64,000 nt of DNA from Nannobrachium achirus. Its lineage: Eukaryota > Chordata > Actinopteri > Myctophiformes > Myctophidae. The stretch spans positions 56,197,003-56,261,002 of the forward strand of contig OY997656.1 of the NCBI GenBank assembly GCA_963921795.1. Reading direction: 5' to 3'. Of this stretch, positions 23,426 through 34,889 are shown in pieces (within the stretch, counting starts at the first letter, position 1; every line of letters begins with the position of its first letter). The notes under the pieces were generated by a model that was not told the DNA's origin, did not search any database, and saw only the letters and a list, made by a program, of their open reading frames with translations. The position numbers and the translations under genes were made by a program.

Positions 23426-24232
23426 GTTTGGAGAGATGAGTGAACTGAGGCTGTGGGGTACAGCCTTTTATAGGCAGCAGGTGGTGGTGATTGGATGGGG
23501 GTGGAGCCAGGTAATGGATGATGGACAGCTGATTAGGTGAGACCTGTAGTGAATGACAGAGGGAAGGAGAGACAGGAGGGAAGGAAGACACAAAACCCAG
23601 ACATACGTGGAACGTAACACGCCCACCAACAAGAACAAACTTACCCTAAAGTTTGTTAAAAAGCTCTCCAACTCCAAATACAAAAACCTGAGAAACCCAC
23701 CAAATTAACTTTCACAAAATAAAAGAAACAGGCCCAACAGCTACATAAAGAACAAGTCCAACACACAAAAGTCAAGAGGCCTCATTGACTTTTTAGACCT
23801 TGTTCTGCACACTGTGGCCCTCATTTATCAACGTGGTGCAGGTCAAAATTTGGGTTAAATTAATATTCCATTCCATTTGTGACAATGACAGGTGTGGTGT
23901 CACTCATGTAGGCTGCAAGCTTACTATACAAAATAAATGGTAATAATGGTTCCACAGTGAACCAAAATGCTGCTGGGCTTGGTGGTGTGTGCGTGCGTGC
24001 ATGTGTGCGTGGTCTGTATGGGACGCGGACATGAGAGTGAACTTGAAGCGTGCGGAGTTAACCCTCTTCTATTGGCTTTCCTTTTGTTGTTAGGTCGTAT
24101 TCACTCTCAGAGTTACAGACCCCAAAAGGGTCTGTTTGGACCCCCGGTGGTCCACGGTCCTGAACGTTGACAAACAGTGTACTATGTAATGTGTGTTGTT
24201 TGTGTGCTCTTATGTTTGAAAATAAGGGTAAA
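23426..24232. other. No gene seen
   Basis: There are A-rich and unique-looking stretches. A hAT-like end (GACCCCCGGTGGTCC) lies near 24140. No coding support. Confidence 0.45.
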
Positions 24233-24267
<35 letters not shown>

Positions 24268-24274
24268 GGAAAAA

Positions 24275-24345
24275 AAAAGATGACTATGAGTAAAACAAAG
24301 TGCTGCGTCTCCTACATGTGTTGTGTGTGGTACAGGAAGTTGTCA
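24275..24345 (+). repeat. Copy of the Ig gene's 3' flank
   Basis: AAGATGAC, then GTGCTG.GTCTC, CATGTGTTGTGTGTG and GTACAGGA follow in the same order as at 4085-4150 next to the receptor's poly(A) signal. An A-rich run precedes it. This looks like the downstream edge of a duplicated gene whose body is not recognisable here. Confidence 0.55.
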
Positions 24346-24485
24346 TTGGTTACCATGAACACAAACACATCCAGCAGGTTGCCATGGTTTCATAACAACA
24401 GCAGAGCGTAGTGTGAACGCTATAAGAGCTTAGCTGTTCTGTACTGTATGTGTTCAGGATTGACATGACTTGTCATTATCTAACT

Positions 24486-24840
24486 CAGTGGTTCTCAAAC
24501 CTTTTGGGCTTTAGTACCCCTTTTCTTGATTGCTGAATCCAAGCACCCCCTTTAGTCGACAACAACACTTTTACTAGAAAATACTGACATCAAAAGTCCT
24601 CCTTTTATGTCAATATGTTGAAAATAAAAGTAAGTAGCATGTTTTCAGTAACAGTAAAATTCTTACTTAATTTGTTTTAAAGCTTTACAGAGCAGCATGT
24701 TCATATGCACATGTCAATGTTTTATCATCAAACATACTGTAACAGTAAAATAAATGTTTCCATTTTCTCTCAAGTACCCCCTGCAGTACCTCGGCGTATC
24801 CCTAGGGGTACATGTAGCCACCCCCATTTAAGAAACACTG
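24486..24840. mobile_element. hAT MITE, CAGTGGTTCTCAAAC family
   Basis: The left end CAGTGGTTCTCAAACC and right end AAGAAACACTG are flanked by ATCTAACT at 24478-24485 and 24841-24848, a perfect 8-bp duplication. It is 355 bp and has no hairpin insert, so it serves as an empty reference for related copies. Confidence 0.92.
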
Positions 24841-25511
24841 ATCTAACTGTTCCAGACATCCTGTACTGACTGCTTGTTGAAGAGCCTGCATGTCCCCCAC
24901 TGTAGATGAGAAGATCCTTTAGTCTAGTGATTCTCATCCCTTTTCATTTCACGGACCCCCACTTTGATATGCAACATGTCACTGACCCCCGAGTTAAAGT
25001 AAGACTCTGAGAGTGTACAAATGGAACCAAATGGACCCTTACCGGTTCATTTGTTCCATTTGCATGCACGCACACACACAAGCATTCACGCACGCACGCA
25101 TGCAGTGTCGAAAGTGCTGCTTGCTTAGAAACGCTGTCATGTTACCAGACCAAATAAGGGCGTCGATGTCACAAAGGATTTCCCTCATTCTGTAGCTGCG
25201 GGCGAAGGAGGGAATACTCACTGTGCAAGTTGATGCTACTAGTTTATAATGTCATATTTTGTTCCATAAGACATAGCACTTCAATACCGGTATATAACTG
25301 AATTAGCTAAAAGGCTCATACATATCTTAATTATGAATTTAAGTCAAAACTAAGGTCAAACTTCACATTCAAGTCTATGAGGTTCCAAAGCTCTAGCTTG
25401 GTTCTCAAACCTTTCCATTTCAGAGACACCTGGAACTGAATAGTAAGACCAGTGCCTTGCTCAAGGTGGAGGAGGGGATTGAACCTCTGCTCTACACTTT
25501 ACCTCCTGAAC

Positions 25512-25735
25512 CACTGGTGTGTATGGAGATCAACCCAGCCTGGAGGCAGAGGAACCACTGGTGTGTATGGAGATCAACCCAGCCTGGAGGCAGAGGAACC
25601 ACTGGTGTGTATGGAGATCAACCCAGCCTGGAGGCAGAGGAACCACTGGTGTGTATGGAGATCAACCCAGCCTGGAGGCAGAGGAACCACTGGTGTGTAT
25701 GGAGATCAACCCAGCCTGGAGGCAGAGGAAGCACT
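25512..25735. repeat. 43-bp minisatellite, 5 copies
   Basis: The unit contains GAACCACTGGTGTGTATGGA and GATCAACCCAGCCTGGAGGC. All three + frames are open, so the frames reported there are repeat artefacts. Confidence 0.95.
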
Positions 25736-25777
25736 TTTATTTATTTGTTTATTTTTAAATGGGGGGTCAAGGTCAAG

Positions 25778-26300
25778 GTCAAGGTAAACTTTATTGTCCA
25801 CAAGGGAATTTTTTCTTGGGCTTTCACCCCTACTGCAGCCACACATAAAACATCAATGACAATAATAGAAATACATTCAGTACAGAGGGGGGACACAACA
25901 ACACACAAGTGCACAGAAAGTAGTTGTCAATATCACTGTCAATTCTATTTCAGAGCCTCATTCAACATTTTGGTTGACACAGGGACAAAGGATTTTTTAA
26001 ACCTGATATAGTGCCATATAGGTTCACTATACCTTCTGCCAGAGGGCAGAAGTACACATTCTCCATGTAAAACATGGGTAGCATCACTCACTATTTTCTG
26101 AGCCTATCTTAGTGTGGTCTTCTCATAAATGGACTGCAGAGAGGGGAGTTGTCCTACTCCGATGATCTTCCCTGCAGTCTGCACCAATCTGAGCAATTTG
26201 GACCTCAGTTGCACTGAGAGATTACCAAACCAAACTGTGATGCCAAATCTGACCAGGGGTGCAGAGACAGTGGTTTCAGAGAGCCAGGTGTTGACATTTG
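25778..26300 (-). mobile_element. L2-type LINE, 3' end, cut by the sequence gap
   Basis: The minus strand reads as the end of a fish L2/CR1-group reverse transcriptase: VRFGITVWFGNLSVQLRSKL, then IIGVGQLPSLQSIYEKTTLR. After a stop it continues with QKIVSDATHVLHGECVLLPS and GRRY. The element ends toward lower coordinates near the GGTCAAGGTCAAGG triplet at 25767-25784. It is decayed and its 5' side runs into the N gap. Confidence 0.8.
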
Positions 26301-26500
26301 NNNNNNNNNNNNNNNNNNNNNNNNNNNNNNNNNNNNNNNNNNNNNNNNNNNNNNNNNNNNNNNNNNNNNNNNNNNNNNNNNNNNNNNNNNNNNNNNNNNN
26401 NNNNNNNNNNNNNNNNNNNNNNNNNNNNNNNNNNNNNNNNNNNNNNNNNNNNNNNNNNNNNNNNNNNNNNNNNNNNNNNNNNNNNNNNNNNNNNNNNNNN
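26301..26500. other. Assembly gap, 200 N
   Basis: Exactly 200 unknown bases. The true length is probably not known. Confidence 1.
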
Positions 26501-26584
26501 GACAGCGTGTACACTCAGGGGCATCACAAGGGGGGGAAAGTGGGACCGAGTTACTAAGTAGAGGCCTTAAGTTATACTTTAGCT

Positions 26585-26650
26585 ATTGAAAAATAGCACA
26601 TATACAAGCTCACAGTGTGGCACGTGAGCTTGTAGATCTGCTATTTTTGA
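26585..26650. repeat. Dispersed hairpin, copy 6
   Basis: AAAAATAGCACATATACAAGC pairs with GCTTGTAGATCTGCTATTTTT apart from two changes. The centre is CACAGTGTGGCACGTG. Confidence 0.85.
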
Positions 26651-26929
26651 AAAGTTGTGAAAATGTGTTGCAAATCTTTGAATATTTGTATTTTTTAAGC
26701 GAGCATCTGTTACTAAAGTTTTGCTTCTGGGGGGTCCCTGGAATTAAATATTTTGAGATGGGGGTCTGTAGACAAATACATATCATTTTGGGGGTACTTC
26801 ACATGAAAAGTCTTGAGAACCACTGACATAGAAACATGTTTTGTTTTTTTTTGAAAAAAAAAAAACCTTAGAAGGATTCAAAAGACACCTATAGAATCGG
26901 GTCAAAATTCAAATGTTCACGGTTTTAAA

Positions 26930-27001
26930 AAAATAGCAGATCTACAAGCTCACAGCATGGCACCCGGTGCCGCGCTGTGAGCTTGTGTATCTGCTATTTT
27001 T
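26930..27001. repeat. Dispersed hairpin, copy 7
   Basis: AAATAGCAGATCTACAAGCTC and its complement enclose CACAGCATGGCACC-GGTGCCGCGCTGTG, a GC-rich inner stem different from that of the 4833 and 61796 copies. Confidence 0.88.
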
Positions 27002-27039
27002 CAATAGCTAAAGTATAAAATAATGACACACGGCCTAAA

Positions 27040-27360
27040 CGGGTTGAGCGGGGGTCTTACCAGGCGACTGTCCCCCGGGGGCGGGGCGTGTCCGTCCAGA
27101 GTCTCTCTGGTCAGAGGACAGTCCACCAATCAGGAGACCACGGCATGATGATGTCACACCGTGGAGGTAGGCAGGGAGGGGGTGGGAGAGGCGTGTCGTC
27201 CTCTAGCACGGTCTGTGTGATTGGTGGTGTGGGGCGGGAGGGAGGAGGGGCTAAGAGCTTGGCTCCTCCTCCTCAGGGCTAGGTAGCCCCGCCTACGCCT
27301 TTACAAGGACATGGTTGGACGGCGTCGCCCCCCGCAACTAGCGCACCTGAGGAGACAAGA
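27040..27360. other. GC-rich, CpG-bearing segment without a gene
   Basis: Higher GC than its surroundings, with GGGGGCGGGGCG at about 27078. Read on the minus strand it is bounded by an acceptor-like CTCCTCAG and a donor-like CTGGTAAGA, but every frame has stops. A non-coding exon cannot be excluded. Confidence 0.25.
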
Positions 27361-27479
27361 AGAAAGAGTGAGATTTATTACTACTTTTGGTTCTCAAAGT
27401 GGGGTTCCCTGAGGGGTGCTTTGAGGGGGTTCCAGGGGGTCCATCAGCTAACTTGAACCTTGGCATGAACAGTGCTTAA

Positions 27480-27795
27480 AGGACCACTTCACCTCTAGGA
27501 CAACCAGATCTTATTTTATTGTTGTTTGAGACACAATCAACACAATCCTGAGTTATTTTTTGTGTTCAATCTGTGTTTTTAGATACTTTAGTATTTCAGC
27601 ATGACTAGTGATGCATTTCTCATCATCAGTGATGCGTTTTGCATCATACGATGCAAAACACATCACTTATACATGCTGAAATACTAAAATATCTCAAAAA
27701 ACTGATTGAACACAAAAAATAACTCAGGATTGTGTTGATTGTGTCCCAAACGACAATAAAATAAGATCGGGTTGTCCCAGAGGTGAAGTGGCCCT
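27480..27795. mobile_element. TTAA-flanked foldback MITE
   Basis: AGGACCACTTCACCTCT is inverted as AGAGGTGAAGTGGCCCT, flanked by TTAA at 27476-27479 and 27796-27799. The inverted homology runs almost to the centre (GATGCAAAACACATCACTTA against its complement). Confidence 0.9.
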
Positions 27796-28086
27796 TTAAT
27801 TCATACGCCATCCCATGAGGGTGTACCCCTTGCCTACGATGCAATACGTTGTGAGCTTGGAGATCAGTTATTTTAGTCAAGTGATCTTTATTTTAGTTGA
27901 CCCTAGTCTCTCGATTACAGACTTCTGCAGTGCTGAAAAGAGGACCAAACTTTTCTTTGACGATGGCAAGCCAGATTGAGTTGACCCAAAGTTCTTCCCT
28001 ACGGAGGAGGACAAAACATAAACACGTGATCAAAACATAAACACGTGAAATGATCCTCATTGGATCATTTCTTCAATCACTTTAAA

Positions 28087-28322
28087 CGGGGCGGCAGTGG
28101 CTCAGGGGTAGAGAAACAGTCATTAGGACACAGAGGGTTTCCGAAGGGTTCCCAGTTCGATCCCGGGCTCCCCCAGAGTTAGTGCATGTCGAAAAGGTCC
28201 TTGAGCAAGACTCTGAACGCTTTGCATGGTTTCCTCTGCCATCGGTGTGTGATCAATGGGTGAATGTAATGCACCATCTCTGTAAAGCGCCTTGGATAAA
28301 GGTGCTATATAAATGCACCACT
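28087..28322 (+). mobile_element. tRNA-derived SINE
   Basis: A box TGGCTCAGGGG and B box AGTTCGATCCC lie 60-70 bases apart in a tRNA-like head. A body follows (CTTGAGCAAGACTCTGAAC), then the conserved tail GTAAAGCGCCTTGGATAAAG and TATATAAATGCACC. The layout is typical of teleost tRNA SINEs; the family name is not certain. Confidence 0.85.
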
Positions 28323-28329
28323 TATGAAT

Positions 28330-29185
28330 GAAATAATATGTGTGAGAATGATGCACAAAGGGTCCAGGCAGGGACCCTCATGTTCACTCTGAGTATACAA
28401 AATAAATAAATGGAACCAAATTGACCCCAAATGGAGTTAGGGGAGTCTATGAAACCACAGTGCAAAACATGCAGTCAATCTTTTGATTGTTTGTTTTAAA
28501 AACACCTCCAAAACGGTGGTCAAACATAATAATAATAATAATAACAGTAAATAATAGTAATCATAAATACATAATATTATTAATAATAGCCTTAAATAAA
28601 ATAGTTCTATACATTAGCCAGACTACATAAATGGCTCTCATCATCACCACAGTCCCATCAGCCAACCTGCTACAAATAAATATTAAATAATAATTACAAA
28701 AAAAAGGAAAATCAATCCAGTTACAACAGCATTCAGTATACAACACACAAACACGTGTATTTAATCCTGCACGTTATAAAACGTTATAAAAACAACAACA
28801 TCATTTACCAATATGTACAAGCCTCCCCAATTAAAAACATCCCAATAATAAATAGAAGACGAGGCTAGCAGCTAGGCTAACCAGCCAGCTAGCTAGCTAG
28901 CAGCTTAGCTAGCAGGCTAAGCTAGCTAGCAGCTTAGCTAGCAGGCTAAGCTAGGCTAACATCAGCTAGGCTGCGATATTGATATTTCTTTATTTTAAAA
29001 GGACAAAAGCAAACGCGCACAAAATGAGAGAGCGACGCGTGGCGACACCAAGAAAAGGCTTTAAAAAATGATAATAATACCACATCTGTGTGTATCATTG
29101 AACAGCTCTGGACGGCTTAGTGGTGGCAGAAACAGCAGGATTAAATAACGAGGATGCTAAACATGCTAACACAGCTAACATGCTG
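28330..29185. other. No gene seen; AAT- and GCTAGC-rich repeats
   Basis: There is an AATAATAAT run at about 28528-28550 and a GCTAGCTAG/AGCTTAGCTAGC cluster at 28862-28960. No coding support. Confidence 0.5.
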
Positions 29186-29187
29186 TG

Positions 29188-29189
<2 letters not shown>

Positions 29190-29255
<66 letters not shown>
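29190..29255. repeat. (TG)n microsatellite
   Basis: About 33 TG units. Confidence 0.98.
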
Positions 29256-29257
<2 letters not shown>

Positions 29258-29319
29258 ACCTTGCATGGATGCGTTCAGCTGTAATAATATTCACTACGTT
29301 TTTAAAATATATATGTATT

Positions 29320-29650
29320 ATCATTCATATTGTGACCATAATATGAATGTATGGGAAATATATATGGATATATTCATAACAACATGCAGGGCTCCTTGCA
29401 ATGCAAGGGTGTTTTTAACCTCACTCACACTATTATGCTAAATATAACGGACACATTTAATAATACTAAATAATTATCATTCATATAATAATACACATAA
29501 TATGAATGTATGGGAAAATATTTATGGATATATATTCATAACAACATCCATGTAGGGCTCCTTCCTTGCAATGCAAGGGTGTTTTTAACCTCACTCACAC
29601 TATTATGTTAAATATAACGGACACGTTTAATAATATTGATAATAATTAGC
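29320..29650. repeat. Tandem duplication of about 160-170 bp
   Basis: CATAATATGAATGTATGGGA, GGGCTCCTTGCAATGCAAGG and AACCTCACTCACACTATTAT occur in the same order twice (about 29336-29470 and 29498-29640) with few differences. Confidence 0.85.
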
Positions 29651-31380
29651 ATTAATTTCGTATGATTTACCAGCAATAAGAATGCCAATAATTCCACTTG
29701 ATCATATAATAATAACATAATAAGAGTGCTTACCTTCCAGTAGTGATACTGGGATTGTAGATCCACTAGCTACTGGGAGGGAGGGGGGGGGGGTGCTGTG
29801 CAGAGCTAGACTGGTACACTGTGTGCGTCTGACCTACTATTTAAAAAATAATAATCATACAAAAATATTGGATCTTATTGTTGTGATGCGCATCAAGAAG
29901 ATAGTCCTGTTTCTGGTCTCATCTGTTCCGATTCAAGCGATCCGAATCGGAGAAATCAAAGAAAGAAAGCCCGATATATTATCGTCCATTTAAAAAAATA
30001 AAAAAAATAAAGAAATAAAAAACCACCGACTGCTGAACTGGGATTCATAAATAACATTGCAACGTGTGACGCCGCGATCGGTGACCCCGTGGAATCGCGC
30101 GACGCCAGAGGGCGTTGTTGTATGATGTTGTTGTGGTGTGCTCGCAAGATTACAATTTAGGCATTTAGCAGACGCTTTTAATCCAAAGCGATTTACAATA
30201 AGCAGGTAATACATCACTATAATAAGCAAGATACTATGTCAGTACATTAACAACAATATAACAAGGCATCAATCTAGAAAAAAACAATATAGGTAGGTAG
30301 GTAGACCACGCACATAAAAAACTTTTCTAAAACTAAAACCAGAAAATGTTATCTTCATGTATGGTCATTGATGAAGGATTTGTTGTATTTTACATGTTTG
30401 TTTAGCCTGTATTATTTTTATTTATTTTTTGTCACTCTTTGGAATACTGTATGTAGGCCTATTTTATGTCTGTGTGTTTTATTTTTAAAGTTTAAAATAA
30501 ATCTACATTTCATGATGGGGCAATGAAAGCTCCCCTTTCGGCCCTTTGAACCTCACCTAAACTGGAAATTGAAAATATGATATCACCATAAAATCTGATA
30601 TGACATTTGCACATTAACTCAGGTACATTTACTCAAGCACTGGACTACGAAAGCCCATTATATACGCTGGCTTTTCAAAAGTAGTCGATCGACCATCGAC
30701 CTACAAACATTCTTACAATGTGTCTCGAGTCACGATGTCACACGTTGTGTGACAACTAACCCATTCATTTTTATCAGAGATTTCCAAAAATATTTATATC
30801 AATCAGGGCAGGAATTTCAGGGATGCCATGAAGGCCATGCAGAATTCAATTTAAACCTGCATTTTGGTCTAAATCAGTAGTTCTCAAACTTTAAAATGTC
30901 AAGATCTCCACTTAAGGGTCCATTTGGTTTCATTTGTAGACTATACTGTCAGAGTTACATAATTGTAAAGTTCAATTTAGACCTCCCAAAAGGAACCCAG
31001 AGAGTCTAGTTTTTGTCAAATAACTTGCAAAATAACCATAAAAACCAACGTGAAAAAGAATTGTGATAAAATCGTGTATTGTGGCCTTAATGCCCCAGCT
31101 GACTGAACCACTTTCTCCTCTGTCTCTTTCTGGTCAATATGTAGACAGTAGACACCAGTGTCTCTTTCTTGTCATGTAGACACCAGTGTCTTTTGTTGAT
31201 AATCTGAAATCTTAACTCCCCAGAGTCCCCATCTTTACACCAATCCAGTGTCTTTGATTGGTGCAGGGCTGAGCATGGATCAGATTGTAAATACCATCAT
31301 TTATCTGTTTCACTGCAGATTTATCCACAATTTTCCCCGGGGGTTTACTGGAGACTATCAGGACCAAACTTCCGGGTTTA
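29651..31380. other. No gene seen
   Basis: It includes an interspersed teleost repeat at about 30150-30360 (TTTAGGCATTTAGCAGACGC; see 47918 and 54785) and hAT-like ends near 30876. No coding frame is supported. Confidence 0.5.
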
Positions 31381-31443
31381 ACAGCAGACATACAAGCTCA
31401 CGTCGCGTCGCAGATGCAACCCGTTGTGAGCTTGTAAATCGGC
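31381..31443. repeat. Dispersed hairpin, copy 8
   Basis: AGCAGACATACAAGCTCACG pairs imperfectly with GTTGTGAGCTTGTAAATC. The inner part is GTCGCGTCGCAGATGCAAC. Confidence 0.75.
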
Positions 31444-31661
31444 GGCGGAAGATCGGTGCAAACGTCTGCGCAATGCACTATGGGGCGTAGGAAAATCGTG
31501 GATAGGTTTTCATCCCTAACCCTTCAATTCAATTCATTATTTCAACGGATTAAAATCGTGTTTTATTTGATGTCCTTCCTGCCCTGGCATTTGGCCTTTG
31601 TGCCCTCACAAAATGGACAACACCAAAGTGGCCTTGCCCCTAAAATGATGTATTTCCAGTA

Positions 31662-32483
31662 GGGGTGTAACGATACATTTTAATAGCGATTCGATAAATA
31701 TCGCGATACATGGTTGACGATACGAAACATGGACGATATTGGTTCATTTATGGCGATACGATACGATTCGATTAAATGATTTAATTAAAATCGATATAGT
31801 AACTATTTAGCAAAGAAATTAAATCTGTGCGAAAGGTGTGGATAGTGCAGGTTTTTAAGGGAAAATGTATTATTATGGATATAAACAAGTTGCAGTGATT
31901 ATCTGCCAAATACATGGACAATGGACATTGTATATTGACAAACCTGCACCTTGACATGAACCCAGAGATTACACACATTTATCGATAGACCAGAGCTATA
32001 TGGAAAGGAAAAGTAATTAAACCCCTACTTTTCATTTTTTTCTGCTAAAAATGCTAAATACAATGCACAAGTAGGTGGTATCGATACAATCGATTCTTTG
32101 CACTGCCGATTTGATACGATACAAAATCAAACGATACGATTTTAGCTGTTTTCATTTCGATATACTTCGATTTTTTTTAAGTTAAAAACACCCCCATGCT
32201 CCCCCACCCCTTTTTTTCTGCCTTTGTATTTGATGTTATGCTTTTGAAACTGATATTATCCTAGATAAAGTAGGCCTACTATGTTCTATCCGTCTGTCTT
32301 TCAATGTTATATGAGATAGGCCTCAAAGTGTGGTTCCTGTGGAAATAAGCCTCGGCTTTCTAGGATCTCCTTTTAGTTGACCTTGTACCAGTGATTTGTA
32401 CTGTCATGAAACTGTACCTTCTAATAAATTCTTCAATCAATCAAAAACGATATTTCGATGCAGTTACTATATTGTTACACGCC
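31662..32483. mobile_element. Mariner-like MITE with a LINE tail inserted
   Basis: GGGGTGTAACGATAC and GTTACACGCC are inverted ends with TA at 31660-31661 and 32484-32485. The interior is rich in CGATA motifs. A LINE 3' tail (about 32266-32445) interrupts it close to the right end. Confidence 0.75.
32266..32445 (+). mobile_element. LINE 3' tail with TCAA repeats, copy 1
   Basis: CTATCCGTCTGTCTTTCAAT, GTGGTTCCTGTGGAAATAAG and TAGGATCTCCTTTTAGTTGA end in AATAAATTCTTCAATCAATC. The same ordered sequence is at 44930-45108 and 49051-49205. A shared 3' end with variable 5' length and a short tandem tail is the mark of truncated non-LTR retrotransposition. Confidence 0.7.
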
Positions 32484-33010
32484 TATTACAGGTCTGATAT
32501 ATCATTTATTTTTAGCCTAGAATCAAGAATACACACACACATTATAATTATGTTATTTTTATACCGCAAAACAAAGAGTATTCATTCATTCATTCTCACA
32601 GAGCCAAATGTATCATGATGATTCACCAGGATCCTGGATGGTTTGCCACTATTAGCCAGTAAACAATCTCAAGAAGACACCGGCCTGTACGGGTCACACA
32701 TCACCGTGTAACACCGGTGCCAGGGAGGAGGAGGAGAAAACGGGCGAGCGAGCGACTACTAGAAACGTGTCGAGCGGAGCAGAAATCATTTTAAATGTAT
32801 CAAACACACAGTCTAATATTATTAGACACACACACAGTTTGAATATGGTCTAATGTCAAATGTTAGACTGTTAGACACGTGGCGACCAGAATGTGTATTT
32901 TTTTCTGCTTCTGAAATGAAGGATGGCTTGTGGAGGGTGCAGGATGGTAAAACAGCGCGACGCATTGCTGTTAAATTGTGGGTAATGTAGTGTAGTAGCA
33001 TGGAATGGGG

Positions 33011-34086
33011 CCTCATTCGCACGACCGCGCGTTTCCCAACGGGTCTGTGGCCTTAAAGGAGTAGTTCACCCCCAAAATGACTTTTTTCCTATTGATTACT
33101 CATGCCATGGAGACTAGAGTTCAATAATATTTTTAGTTTTTTGTCGCATTCCTAAGACAAAAATGTGATAACAATAAATTTACCCGCATTCGTTCGGAAT
33201 CAATGGGGGTAAATTTACTCGAATCAAATGTTTGTCTTAGGAATGTGACAAAAAACAAAAAATATTATTGAACTCTACTCTCCATGGCTTGAGTAATCAA
33301 TAGGGGGAAAAAAAGTCATTTTGGGGGTGAACTACTTCTTTAAAGGAGTAGTTCACCACTTTTCAACCTGTCTTCATATAATAGGTCCTCACTAATGTTG
33401 ATGATAAAATATCACAATTTTTTCTACTCAGTCCAAGAATCCATCGTCATCATTTTTTTTTTTAAAGAATTTTTAATCAATATTTTTGAAAAAAAAAAGA
33501 TTTTTATTATCGCGAGAACAATGGCTTCCACTTTAAAATTGCAACTTTTCAGGAATAGAAAGCCTGCAGTTTCTATAAGCTGGATTGGCAATCGATGATG
33601 TCACAAGACTATGGGTTTCTGACCTGCCCACAGGCCTCCTCTGAAAAAAAAAAGAAAGAAAGAAAAAAGCTATTTTTGAGTGAGGACCAATTATATGAAC
33701 ATAGGTTGAAAAGTGGTGGAGTGCCCCTTTAAGCTAGATGCAGAATAGACCAAAATCAAATCTTTGCTTCTGGGGGTCCCTGGAACACAATATTTTGCGA
33801 TGGGGGTCCGTGGCCAAATACATATCATTCTGGGGGTCCTTGACATGACAAAGTTTGAGAAACACTGTTAGCAACTTTATTTTTATTTTCACTGTTGATT
33901 TAGACGACATTTGTAGAATGTGCCTATCAGTGGTCAAGGACCCCCAAAATGTGTTTTTGGCCGCGGACCTCCATCTCAAAATATTTTGCTCCAGGGACCC
34001 CCAGAAGCAAAGATAATATTTTTTTCTGCATCTAGCTTAAGACCACAGACTGACTGGTTGGGAAACACGCGGTCGCGCGAATGAGG
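33011..34086. mobile_element. Nested array of three TTAA-joined elements inside a foldback
   Basis: The outer inverted repeat CCTCATTCGCACGACCGCG ... CGCGGTCGCGCGAATGAGG encloses three elements separated by single TTAA sites at 33053, 33340, 33729 and about 34041. These are a long foldback (33057-33339), a CACTTTTCAACC element (33344-33728) and a GCTAGATGCAG element (33733-34040). The adjoining elements share one TTAA. Confidence 0.85.
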
Positions 34087-34288
34087 TAGAGTTTGTTTTA
34101 GGTCGAGTTTTCCTGTATTCCTATTATACACTAATAGTTTACTGGTAATGTGTTAAATGTTAAATGTGATGATCTTAAAGTGCTTAAGTGACCTTTAAGC
34201 GTTTGTGAGATGCTAGAGTGACACCTGGTGGACATTTAGATTGACCAGGTCTGTATCTGATGCTGTCAGCCCATACACTAGGTATTAA

Positions 34289-34569
34289 AGGAGTAGTTCA
34301 CCCCCAAAATGACCTTTTTCTTCCTATTGATTACTCATGCCATGGAGACTTAAATTCAATAATATATTTGTTTTGTTTTTTTGTCACATTCCTAAGACAC
34401 AAATTTAAATAAATAACGTTCCCCCCCCCCCCCCCCCCCCCCATCCAGGGCCTTGCATTTAGGTCCCCATCCAGGGTCATGCATACAAACACGATATTGA
34501 GACTATATGGCATGAGTAATCAATAGGAGAAAAATAAATAAATAATAATTTGGGGGGTGAATTACTCTT
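34289..34569. mobile_element. TTAA-flanked foldback MITE, second copy
   Basis: AGGAGTAGTTCACCCCC to GGGGTGAATTACTCTT, with TTAA at 34285-34288 and 34570-34573. It is a close relative of 33057-33339, interrupted by a C run (34421-34442) and an extra segment. A third, one-ended copy lies at about 34725-34880. Confidence 0.88.
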
Positions 34570-34889
34570 TTAAAGATGACAGGTCAAAGGACTTCAGTCT
34601 CATGAAGTTGTTAATGCCGATACCATCCGCCTCGTTCGTCTCCACATAGGTCTAAACATAGGATAGATTATTATCCCAAGGGGGAAAATCAGTTTCCCAG
34701 AGGCAGGGACCTTACGATAGGGTTAAAAGGAGTTGTTCACCCCAAAAATTATTGAATGAATATTGATTACTCACTCCATGGAGACTCAATATTTTTGGGG
34801 GTTTTGTCATGTTCCCAAGACAAATAAATGGACCCCCATCGATTCTGGATAGGGAGGGACCCATCCGGAATCAATGTGGGTACATTGAT

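Larger units (their letters stand above)
26535..27030. mobile_element. MITE composite with two dispersed hairpins
   Basis: TATACTTTAGCTATTGAAAA near 26573 is inverted as TTTTTCAATAGCTAAAGTAT near 26996. It contains hairpins at 26585-26650 and 26930-27001, and between them a hAT-style GGGGTCCCTGG ... TTGAGAACCACTG stretch. A sister copy with one collapsed hairpin is at 47235-47660. Confidence 0.7.

Noticed and set aside
25452-26011. 184-codon + frame with GDQPSLEAEE and MEINPAWRQ repeats
   Set aside because: Created by a 43-bp minisatellite joined to flanking sequence. No domain and no splice signals.
27052-27347. Possible minus-strand exon with acceptor- and donor-like edges, perhaps with another at 29742-29790
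   Set aside because: Stops in every frame and no linked coding exons. Left as an unsupported non-coding possibility.
28087-28160. Functional tRNA gene
   Set aside because: Only A- and B-box-like motifs within a SINE head. The cloverleaf is not maintained and a SINE body follows.
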